7,252 nucleotides of DNA from an uncultured bacterium (lineage in GTDB: Bacteria > Cyanobacteriota > Vampirovibrionia > Gastranaerophilales > Gastranaerophilaceae): contig CATXCB010000027.1 of the NCBI GenBank assembly GCA_958366705.1, positions 1 through 7,252 on the forward strand. Reading direction: 5' to 3'. Positions 1 through 5,758 of this stretch are shown here, one piece after another (within the stretch, counting starts at the first letter, position 1; every line of letters starts with the position of its first letter). Both the position numbers and the translations under genes were made by a program. The notes under the pieces are model-generated. The model was not told where the DNA came from, did not search any database, and saw only the letters and a program-made list of their open reading frames with translations.

Positions 1-445
1 GTATGCATAAAGGGAAATTAACAAATATTAATCCCCCAAGAATTACAACTGAGCCTTTAATACTTTGTTCTTTTATTACTTATTTGGCTTTGCACTGTCT
101 TTGGTTGCTTAACTATTATTTATTGTATAATTTGAAAAGGGGATATTGTGTTGTTGATGATATTGTTATACTAATATTTATTTAAATCATTTTCTTTCTT
201 TAACTTTTTTAGAGTAGGGAATCTCTCGAATAATTCTGTCTTTTATAATAGTAATACATTCCTTTAGAGGTTGATTTTGTGTTATTCTGTTTGTATCTTG
301 GTGCTAAACGCATTATTTTTATATTGGATAGGCATTTAGGTTATGAATTGAATATAACTTTTGGCTTTTAAAGTATATTTCATTTTGTCAATGAAATACT
401 AATTAATGGGTGTTTTACTGATAAAGAAATTTGTATGATTTTGCA
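1..445. other. Intergenic region, no supported gene
   Basis: I see no credible gene here on either strand. A 60-codon open frame at 3-185 (+) has a composition dominated by Leu, Ile, Tyr and Phe, as expected from translating AT-rich noncoding DNA, and lacks a recognisable signal or domain. No convincing Bacteroidales promoter (TTTG followed by TAnnTTTG at about 20 bases) was found. The only structured element is the imperfect palindrome at 390-420, listed separately. The long noncoding stretch suggests the left border of the gene cluster. Confidence 0.6.
390..420. repeat. Imperfect palindrome, diverged copy of the 577-606 palindrome
   Basis: This stretch matches the perfect palindrome near 577-607 at 26 of 31 positions. 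As RNA, its outer 11-base arms still pair at 10 of 11 positions, two of them G-U wobbles, so the hairpin survives the sequence drift. The two copies bracket the orphan module at 446-566. It could be a weak terminator, a binding site for a dimeric regulator, or the end of a small element; the sequence does not decide between these. Confidence 0.55.
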
Positions 446-566
446 TAAATACATATCGCAAAGATGCAAAAACGATTTATTTTATTGTGTTGATAATGGA
501 TTTGTTTACAGCTCTTGTATGTTATACTTTTATTTTCATACTTTGGGCATAATAATGAAATTGAAT
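446..566 (+). repeat. Orphan copy of a duplicated leader-like module (copy 1)
   Basis: This segment is repeated at 1969-2070. The first 25 bases agree at 20 positions. Then comes about 19 bases of extra sequence here, and then 68 ungapped bases (499-566 against 2003-2070) agree at 58. In the second copy the module runs into the start of a real gene; here it ends in a seven-codon stub (ATG at 555, stop at 576) and a palindrome. Copy 1 may therefore be a decayed duplicate of a gene start, or an independent regulatory or small-peptide unit. The changes cluster at third codon positions of one short reading frame, described separately. Confidence 0.75.
496..552 (+). CDS. Possible conserved 18-aa hydrophobic peptide
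   Basis: The frame reads MDLFTALVCYTFIFILWA followed by TAA. The duplicated module at 2003-2056 encodes DLFTALVCYAFIFMLWA in the same register. Of six base differences over the 51 coding bases shared, five fall at third codon positions and four are silent; the remaining changes are Thr/Ala and Ile/Met. In the overlapping frame used by the downstream gene the same differences would nearly all change the amino acid. This pattern favours selection on a tiny membrane-type peptide, perhaps a leader peptide. Against it, copy 2 has GTA where this copy has ATG, so it lacks an obvious start. The sample is small, and all six changes are transitions, so a structured RNA remains possible. Confidence 0.35.
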   Translation: MDLFTALVCYTFIFILWA

Positions 567-576
567 GGTTATTTGT

Positions 577-606
577 AATAAAATACCAATTAATTGGTAT
601 TTTATT
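577..606. repeat. Perfect 30-bp palindrome
   Basis: Bases 577-591 are the exact reverse complement of 592-606 (arm AATAAAATACCAATT). It lies directly after the orphan module and 45 bases before the lipoprotein gene at 652. In RNA it would form a long but GC-poor hairpin, and no separate T-run follows, so a terminator is only one option; a binding site for a dimeric regulator of the 652 operon is another. A diverged copy is at 390-420. Confidence 0.8.
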
Positions 607-651
607 GTACAGGAAAAATCCTTTAATTTGCAAAGACTAAACTGTATTAAT

Positions 652-1491
652 ATGAAAAAAATATTCAATCTTCTGTTCGTTTCCTTAGCATTATTTTCCT
701 GTGAAAAAGAAGAAAATAATAAAATTTTTGAATATCAGTTGCTGCCAAGTGAGAACGTATCTAAACCATTTAGTTGTTTTGGGGAGAAACGTACTATTAC
801 TTTTACAATTATTCAAAAAACATTGATAGATGATATTTTAGATTCAGAGGTTCCGATTATTCCCAAGGATGTTTTGATAGAATTTGATAAAACTCTTTTT
901 TCTGATATAGAGACAAAAATAAAGGGTGATCAAGTTGTATTAAATATAACCTCAAATATTAATAAGGAAGATAAAATTTTGAATGGTGATCTACAAATTT
1001 CTTACTCTACTATTAATGGTATAAAAGTAGAAAAAATTCCCCTAATTATAGATAAAGGGAAGTTGACATTTGTGTATAAAATCCATTCGGAGCAGAATCC
1101 TTTTGTTCTACCAGCTGAAGGTGGGAAATTTGAGTTGCCTTTTATCTGTAAAAAGCAGACATATTTGAATGATCAGTTTATAGAGGAAACTTATTCATCA
1201 TTAAATGGATTGAGATTTAAAACGATAAGTACTGGTAATGTATGGTTTCTTACGGTCAGAAAAGACGGGGAAAAAATCGGTTTTTACAAATTTACTTTTG
1301 TAGGAGAAGGACCATATAACCAAACAGCAGATCCAGAGTGTTATTTTAACATATATACCCATGATGCAAATTTAATTACAGATAATCCTACGGAAATATT
1401 CAGACAGGATTTCATACAACCCCAGACCCCGGGTGAGGATTATTATAAATCTTCTCGATCCTCTTATAAACATGGTACTTTTGATTTTTAA
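652..1491 (+). CDS. Surface lipoprotein with Ig-like/BACON-like domains
   Basis: I do not recognise a named family. The 279-aa product starts with a lipoprotein signal peptide (basic MKK, hydrophobic core, lipobox LFSC with Cys17) followed by Glu-Lys-Glu-Glu, consistent with export to the cell surface. The ATG at 652 is chosen over an in-frame ATG at 565 because only it puts the signal peptide at the N terminus; the longer frame would also translate the palindrome. The body looks all-beta. A first domain spans about residues 24-125. A second begins near 138 with VLPAEGGKFELPF (152-164), which resembles the opening strand of BACON and related Ig-like domains of Bacteroidales lipoproteins. The tail (about 250-279) is rich in Pro, Ser and Tyr. 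Such domains usually mediate binding rather than catalysis. It precedes the small lipoprotein gene by 31 bases, so co-transcription is likely. Confidence 0.8.
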   Translation: MKKIFNLLFVSLALFSCEKEENNKIFEYQLLPSENVSKPFSCFGEKRTITFTIIQKTLIDDILDSEVPIIPKDVLIEFDKTLFSDIETKIKGDQVVLNITSNINKEDKILNGDLQISYSTINGIKVEKIPLIIDKGKLTFVYKIHSEQNPFVLPAEGGKFELPFICKKQTYLNDQFIEETYSSLNGLRFKTISTGNVWFLTVRKDGEKIGFYKFTFVGEGPYNQTADPECYFNIYTHDANLITDNPTEIFRQDFIQPQTPGEDYYKSSRSSYKHGTFDF

Positions 1492-1522
1492 CATATTCAG
1501 TATTAACTTAATTATATTAATA

Positions 1523-1789
1523 ATGAAACAGTATGTGTATTTATTAATTTTGCCAATTATGTTTTTAATTTCATGTTCCGATGATACAGTTGAAGAAACG
1601 GGTAGCTCTAATCATGTTCTTCTTGAGAGATACCCTCAAGAAGTGATAAATATTTCAATGGATAATCCGGAAAGGGTGCGGTTGGTGGTGCAGGAGTTGG
1701 TATTCGCACTATCTGTTATCGGTACAGTATCGGGAACCGCTTTAGGTGGGTGGAGCGGTGTCTTGGTAGGAGTTGCTACTTTTTGCTAA
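1523..1789 (+). CDS. Small lipoprotein with C-terminal glycine zipper
   Basis: The 88-aa product has a lipoprotein signal peptide with lipobox LISC (Cys18) followed by SDDTVEE, matching the acidic surface-export signal known for Bacteroides lipoproteins. I chose the ATG at 1523 because it heads this signal; the frame opens earlier, at 1433, inside the preceding gene. After a polar stretch (20-50) the protein ends in a hydrophobic segment (about 52-88) with glycines at 67, 71, 75, 79 and 83, exactly four apart, plus Gly76, and a terminal Cys88. Repeated GxxxG is a known helix-packing and oligomerisation motif in membrane proteins and pore-forming peptides. It lies three bases before a small membrane protein gene, suggesting a pair. 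Possible roles include a membrane-active toxin, a bacteriocin-like product or an envelope scaffold. A frameshifted remnant of a longer protein cannot be excluded, but no continuation is visible. Confidence 0.7.
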   Translation: MKQYVYLLILPIMFLISCSDDTVEETGSSNHVLLERYPQEVINISMDNPERVRLVVQELVFALSVIGTVSGTALGGWSGVLVGVATFC

Positions 1790-1792
1790 AAC

Positions 1793-1963
1793 ATGAAAAA
1801 AAGCACTCTGATAACGATTTTTTGTCTATCAACATTCATAATGATCCCACTGCTTGTTGATTTATTCGAACAGGAATATTATACAAAATGCTTCGTAATA
1901 GTTTTCCTGTTTATACTATCTGTTAAAGGATTGTGTAAAAAGATTGTGCAAAAATCTGATTAA
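1793..1963 (+). CDS. Small two-helix membrane protein, unknown function
   Basis: This 56-aa open frame begins MKKSTLITIFCL and starts three bases after the stop of the glycine-zipper gene, an operon-like spacing. It has two hydrophobic segments (about residues 5-24 and 33-47) separated by an acidic/polar turn (DLFEQEYYTK), and a basic C terminus (CKKIVQKSD). By the positive-inside rule both ends would face the cytoplasm. It contains three Cys. I recognise no family. Its size, topology and position directly after a membrane-active-looking lipoprotein resemble immunity or accessory proteins of small secreted peptides, but this is inference from context only. The downstream gap (1964-2058) contains the second copy of the conserved module. 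Confidence 0.6.
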   Translation: MKKSTLITIFCLSTFIMIPLLVDLFEQEYYTKCFVIVFLFILSVKGLCKKIVQKSD

Positions 1964-1968
1964 TCATT

Positions 1969-2070
1969 TAAATAAATATCGCAGAAATGTGAATTGACAG
2001 TAGATTTATTTACGGCCCTTGTGTGTTATGCTTTTATTTTCATGCTTTGGGCATAATGATGACAATTAAT
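1969..2070 (+). repeat. Duplicated leader-like module, copy 2, leading into the gene at 2059
   Basis: This is the partner of 446-566 (58 of 68 bases identical over 2003-2070). It contains the reading frame DLFTALVCYAFIFMLWA, whose stop TAA (2054-2056) shares its last A with an ATG at 2056; a second ATG follows at 2059. If the mini-frame is translated, it would be coupled to the downstream gene, as a leader peptide or reinitiation device. It lacks the ATG of copy 1; a TTG at 1994 is the nearest in-frame alternative start. This is also the only gap of more than about 50 bases between genes after 652, so a promoter may lie here, but I see no clear consensus. Confidence 0.7.
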
Positions 2071-2862
2071 ATGTATAGAAAGGTGACTACATTAATTAAT
2101 TTTGCAGCATTTGTTGTATTTTGGATCATTATGCTGCTGTTTTACTTTCCTCTTGATACGTATGGTCAAGAGGAAAGGTGGGGTAATATGAATCCTGTGA
2201 GAGAACGGTATTTGCGTTTTCACAAAGATTTTGCAGTTGATTCGGTTAAATATCCTATTTGGGAATATCAAAATTCTGTTATTTTTGCAAATTCTGGTGT
2301 TACTCTTCAATTCAAGAAGGGTGGGCCGTTTTTTTACACAGACCAAAGTCCTTTACATAAAGGGGAATATAATGTGTCGGGGGTAATAGCCCCATTGTGG
2401 AATGGTCACGTTTACGGCATGGGACGCCAAATGAATTTAATTGGTATTGGTGTTTTTAACTATGCTGCTATTGGATATAACAAATCATTGTCAGATAATT
2501 TATTTGCTGATGTTGCATTGCATGCAATGAAGTTGAGTACTCCTCGCCATGTGGATGAAACATTTGGTATATCGGGTAAACTTTCTTATTCCTTTAATTC
2601 CCGAATGAGTTTGCATGTATTTGGCGGTTTTTTATTTACTCCTGTTACTTCATTCAGCCGTAATGACTACGGAGGCAGTGTTGCTTTCGATATAACGGAT
2701 TCTTTTGGAACGGAATTAGGTATAAGGGGTTATCGTGAATATCCTTTTGAACGTGGGGGAGTTACTCCTATCTTAATGCCTTACTATAAATTTAAAAAGC
2801 ATAAAGTGGAAATGGATTTTGGTGGATTGTTACAAGAAATAATATATGGATTGTTTAAATAA
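2059..2862 (+). CDS. Exported, probably outer-membrane beta-barrel protein
   Basis: The product is 267 aa from this start. In-frame ATGs also lie at 2023, 2056 and 2071. I chose 2059 because the ATG there aligns with the ATG in the duplicated module and keeps the basic-hydrophobic signal peptide near the N terminus; 2071 (MYRKVTT) is nearly as good. The hydrophobic core covers about residues 11-32, with a likely cleavage after TYGQ at residue 37, a site common in Bacteroides exported proteins. From about residue 105 onward the sequence is Gly- and aromatic-rich with alternating polar and hydrophobic residues (for example LFADVALHAMKL and MSLHVFGGFLF), typical of short outer-membrane beta-barrels. 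There is no lipobox. The next gene, a tiny lipoprotein, starts 12 bases downstream and may be its partner. I recognise no specific family or substrate. Confidence 0.7.
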   Translation: MTINMYRKVTTLINFAAFVVFWIIMLLFYFPLDTYGQEERWGNMNPVRERYLRFHKDFAVDSVKYPIWEYQNSVIFANSGVTLQFKKGGPFFYTDQSPLHKGEYNVSGVIAPLWNGHVYGMGRQMNLIGIGVFNYAAIGYNKSLSDNLFADVALHAMKLSTPRHVDETFGISGKLSYSFNSRMSLHVFGGFLFTPVTSFSRNDYGGSVAFDITDSFGTELGIRGYREYPFERGGVTPILMPYYKFKKHKVEMDFGGLLQEIIYGLFK

Positions 2863-2874
2863 AAAGTATCATTT

Positions 2875-2997
2875 ATGAAGAAAATAGTATTTGTTTTGTT
2901 CGGATGTTTGATCATCTTTCAAAGTTGTAGTAATGTGTTTTATAACCATGCTAATAAAACGGAAAAGGTTACTGTTAAGGTAAAGCCTTTTAAATAA
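2875..2997 (+). CDS. 40-aa lipoprotein
   Basis: This short frame encodes a basic start (MKK), a hydrophobic core and a lipobox FQSC with Cys18, followed by only about 22 mature residues (SNVFYNHANKTEKV, then a Lys/Val-rich end). The classic lipoprotein signal in so short a frame, tight spacing (12 bases after the barrel gene, 29 before the next) and same-strand context support a real gene. Unlike the other lipoproteins here, the residues after Cys are not acidic, so it may stay on the periplasmic face. A lipid anchor for, or assembly partner of, the beta-barrel protein is plausible but unproven. Confidence 0.65.
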   Translation: MKKIVFVLFGCLIIFQSCSNVFYNHANKTEKVTVKVKPFK

Positions 2998-3026
2998 AAT
3001 AATTGTTTAATACAAAATCATACACT

Positions 3027-3995
3027 ATGAAAATTGAAAAGATTTTTGGCTTTATTTTGAGTGCATGCATGATTGTAAGCTTGTTATCTTGCAATAGCGA
3101 AAATGAATTTATCGGTTCTGCACAAGAAACCATACCGGATGTTGAGGTTTCGACAATGGATATGTGGGTAAAAGAAACGAGAAGTGTTAGTGAGTACTTG
3201 AATATGCCAGTTCTTCATTTTAAAGATGAACAGGTGTATAGCGAGACACTCCGGCAGCTTAAAAACATGACAGAAAATGAAAGATTTACTTATTTTCAAC
3301 AGTTGGGCTTTGAAGGGGCGTATATTTTATGGGAGCAGGCAGATAGGGAGCTCGATAAAATATTTGATATGGAAAGTGATGATTCTCACTTAATACAAGA
3401 GATGATAAATACGTACAAGGATAAATATTCAGATATTTTTTCTTTTAATACAGTTGACTTATTCGACGTTACCCCTTATTTTACATTCACTGATAATGAT
3501 TTGTCCTTACTCGGTAATATAAAAGGTTACGTTGTAATCGGTAATAGTCTAAGAGGGCCCAAATATGATTATCCTACTTATGATTTGGATGAAGTTGTTT
3601 CAGCTACACGGGCAGCAGAACCAACTCCGATTGAGCCAGGTTTTAAGGGATTTAAAGATGCTTCATTAACAATCAAGAATGGAAAATATAAAAGCAAAAT
3701 GACTATTGGGCGTATCGTTAATGGTAATTCTTTTGCTGTGGAATTTAAAACTAAAAAGAAACAACTTTTTTGGAAAAAGAGTGTTAAGGCCGGTTATTCG
3801 GCTATGTTAACAATGAAAAGCTCAAAGTTTAATTATAAGAATACAGTCTTTTGTCCTTATGGAAAAGAGGTTTCGATTTTAAACCTACCCATAGAACGAG
3901 TTGGAAATGTCTTTGATGCAGTTGTGGAAAACTTTAAATCTTCAAGGGGAGATGCAAAAGGAAACCAATCATTTCATAATATACGTGTAATATAG
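3027..3995 (+). CDS. Two-part lipoprotein of unknown function
   Basis: The 322-aa product has a lipoprotein signal (MKIEKIFGF, lipobox LLSC, Cys22) and begins at the ATG at 3027, not the in-frame ATG at 3003, because the shorter form has a proper signal peptide. Residues 60-120 hold a mostly helical segment with the pattern hydrophobic-xFx(6)-YxxTLxxLxxMTxxERxxxxxxLGF, which I associate with Bacteroidales lipoproteins of the DUF4848 type; that assignment is from memory. A Pro-rich linker with SATRAAEPTPIEP (192-204) separates it from a Lys-rich, probably beta-rich C-terminal half (about 205-322). Arg-containing sites ETRS (50-53) and ATRA (193-196) resemble the TR[S/A] sites in the two C10 proteins downstream, so it may be processed by the same Arg-specific protease. 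It lies 48 bases before the C10 cassette. Confidence 0.75.
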   Translation: MKIEKIFGFILSACMIVSLLSCNSENEFIGSAQETIPDVEVSTMDMWVKETRSVSEYLNMPVLHFKDEQVYSETLRQLKNMTENERFTYFQQLGFEGAYILWEQADRELDKIFDMESDDSHLIQEMINTYKDKYSDIFSFNTVDLFDVTPYFTFTDNDLSLLGNIKGYVVIGNSLRGPKYDYPTYDLDEVVSATRAAEPTPIEPGFKGFKDASLTIKNGKYKSKMTIGRIVNGNSFAVEFKTKKKQLFWKKSVKAGYSAMLTMKSSKFNYKNTVFCPYGKEVSILNLPIERVGNVFDAVVENFKSSRGDAKGNQSFHNIRVI

Positions 3996-4043
3996 TAAAA
4001 GTAAGAATAATAACCATTCTATTATTTCAATTATATTAAATTA

Positions 4044-5306
4044 ATGTCTATGAACAAAAATCTATTCCTATTATCTGCATTCATCTTTTTTTCTTGTAAT
4101 AAAGACGATGTTTGCAATGACTTTGTACAAAATGAGAACAATGTGCAAATAAGTGAGAGTTTCTTTAATGTTGAAAGAAGTGATATAGAAAAGATCGTTA
4201 ATGATTTTTTCTATAAATCAGCCGATACCAGATCACATGATAATACTTATAATATTGTAGCCATTGATTCGGTAAATACAGAAGATATAATAACAAGGAG
4301 TGATCCGGAAGCGAATCCTCCTCGTACTTTGTTGTATTTTGTCAAATTAGCTGACGGTTCCACTATTATTGTTGGCGGTGATAAGAGAGCGGAACCTGTC
4401 TATGCGCATTTTGAAAACATTGAACTGAATATTAATGATAAAAGAGAATTTGAAAAACAGGACAGCATTCCATATATGGTTGTAGCTCTGATTGAAAACT
4501 ACATTGTTGATGTTAAGAATAAAACAAAAGACAACAGCCTGTTAAACAGTTACTATGGCAACAACCAGTATATAGCTACTCGCTCAAATAATTCGGGGGA
4601 AGATGAAGTCTTACCCAAATTAGCGTATAGGTTTACTGATGCATATACATATAATGAAAAAAATAACAACTATAACCTTTTTACTTCTCAAGATATAAGA
4701 CCGTGGACGATCCATGCATTATGTGTCGCAATCCCGGATCATGTAGAAATTAGGAGCTTTGATAAATACACATTGAAAGCATCATGGAAAAAGGCTAAGA
4801 AACTGAATATTTCCCAGTTAAAAGGAGATATGTTTCAAGATTTTGTAGCGATGTCCAACAAAATTCCTATGTTTACAATTATACCTAATTCTAAGATATC
4901 TGGCCTTATAGCTTTTAACACTATAAAAAAGTTCTTTTCAGGTGCGGATGGAATTCCAAGTCTTTCTTATGATACAGATTGGTATAACATACTGAATAAT
5001 TTAAGATTGGAAACAGGTATCTCCTATATATCCGGTTATCGTGATAGAAAACATCCAACTTTTTTCAGAAAGACATCGTATCACAATCCGGGTTTCTTCT
5101 TGGCGGATGGATATAAAAAAATAGGAAGTGATTATTATATACATGTAGTAGGGCCTGTTGGCAATCATGGAATTGTGTCGGGTTATGTCTTGGATTTTAA
5201 CAAAAAAAATGCGGCCCGTTTTCAACATACCCGTTGGAGAGAATGGTATGGAACTCCGTACAAGACTGAGGCTTTAAATATTCATACAACCAAATATTTA
5301 CCATAA
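4044..5306 (+). CDS. Catalytically inactive C10 (streptopain-like) protease paralogue
   Basis: The 420-aa lipoprotein (lipobox FFSC, Cys18, then NKDD) is a paralogue of the C10 protease at 5755. The prodomain is well kept: residues 61-124 match residues 57-120 of that protein at 39 of 64 positions without gaps, including GGDKRAEPVYAHF, which corresponds to the SGDKR-type motif of the SpeB prodomain. Further patches are SYDTDWxNIxNN (308-320) and ADGYK (354-358). The active site is lost: Cys216 of the neighbour aligns with Trp221 (TGG at 4704), His351 with about Gly350, Asn370 with His367, and the GW of the FGWDG loop is replaced. The QGNPFN motif is also gone. The reading frame is intact, arguing for a selected pseudoenzyme. 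TRS sites occur at R63, R85 and R180, the last just before the mature-like domain. Its stop overlaps the next start. Starts at 4044 and 4050 are both possible. Confidence 0.85.
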   Translation: MSMNKNLFLLSAFIFFSCNKDDVCNDFVQNENNVQISESFFNVERSDIEKIVNDFFYKSADTRSHDNTYNIVAIDSVNTEDIITRSDPEANPPRTLLYFVKLADGSTIIVGGDKRAEPVYAHFENIELNINDKREFEKQDSIPYMVVALIENYIVDVKNKTKDNSLLNSYYGNNQYIATRSNNSGEDEVLPKLAYRFTDAYTYNEKNNNYNLFTSQDIRPWTIHALCVAIPDHVEIRSFDKYTLKASWKKAKKLNISQLKGDMFQDFVAMSNKIPMFTIIPNSKISGLIAFNTIKKFFSGADGIPSLSYDTDWYNILNNLRLETGISYISGYRDRKHPTFFRKTSYHNPGFFLADGYKKIGSDYYIHVVGPVGNHGIVSGYVLDFNKKNAARFQHTRWREWYGTPYKTEALNIHTTKYLP

Positions 5307-5758
5307 TGAATACAACAAAATACCTATTGTTATGTATAACAATAATTTTAATGTTTTCTTGCTCTGATGAAGAAAGAAACAAATTGCCAAGTATTACCCC
5401 GAGTCACATAGACTTGTCACCGGAACACCCTGAAGCCTATTTTCAGATAGCATGCGGTGATTACAATATGTATGGATTTATAATTGTGGGACAGGAAGAA
5501 TATAGGATTACAAAAGAAATAATGTCAAAGGAAATAACAGTTGTCGAACTTCCTGACGGGAGTAAGGCCACTTTCCATTGTGAGAATCGCATACTTGTAA
5601 AAATAGACTTTAGTTTTATGACCATAAGTAAAATACAAAAGGGTAAATATAAAGTTCAATTGAATAAGAATGTTGATACACAAAAAACAATTGCCATTTC
5701 CTTTGGGTTCAGTACTCCTAATGGAATTTCTACTGTTGGGATAACTTTAAAACAATGA
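5306..5758 (+). CDS. Small lipoprotein between C10 genes, candidate protease inhibitor
   Basis: This 150-aa protein has a lipoprotein signal (Cys19, lipobox MFSC) followed by SDEE, a surface-export-type signal. The remaining 130 residues look all-beta: LSPEHPEAYFQIAC (37-50), a central strand-rich region, and repeated short strands to ISTVGITLKQ at the end, with Cys50 and Cys92 as the only mature cysteines besides Cys19. This suits an Ig-like or small barrel fold. Its start ATG shares one base with the stop of the pseudoprotease gene (TAATG), and its stop overlaps the protease start (ATGA), so all three are coupled. In Bacteroides, C10 protease genes are known to sit beside small staphostatin/Spi-like inhibitor genes. 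Size and place fit, but I see no diagnostic motif, so inhibitor is inferred from context. An Ig-like binding lipoprotein is the alternative. Confidence 0.75.
   Translation: MNTTKYLLLCITIILMFSCSDEERNKLPSITPSHIDLSPEHPEAYFQIACGDYNMYGFIIVGQEEYRITKEIMSKEITVVELPDGSKATFHCENRILVKIDFSFMTISKIQKGKYKVQLNKNVDTQKTIAISFGFSTPNGISTVGITLKQ

Noticed and set aside
3..185. 60-codon open frame on the + strand at the left edge
   Set aside because: Low-complexity AT-rich translation, no signal peptide or domain, no operon context; nothing separates it from chance.
542..575. Possible Bacteroidales promoter (TTTG at 542 and TATTTG at 570) before the 652 gene
   Set aside because: The -7 element matches only the TTTG half of TAnnTTTG and the spacing is about 22 bases; too weak to report in AT-rich DNA.
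390..606. Classical transposon-derived miniature element
   Set aside because: The ends are palindromes, but I find no clear target-site duplication next to 390 and 606; kept only as one of several hypotheses for the palindromes.
415..633. Minus-strand open frame across the module and palindrome
   Set aside because: It reads through both palindromes and the module on the strand opposite the codon-conservation signal; similarity of its two ends to each other comes from the repeated palindrome, not from protein homology.
1433..1522. Longer start for the glycine-zipper lipoprotein, overlapping the preceding gene
   Set aside because: It would bury the lipoprotein signal peptide 30 residues inside the protein; the ATG at 1523 gives a standard signal.
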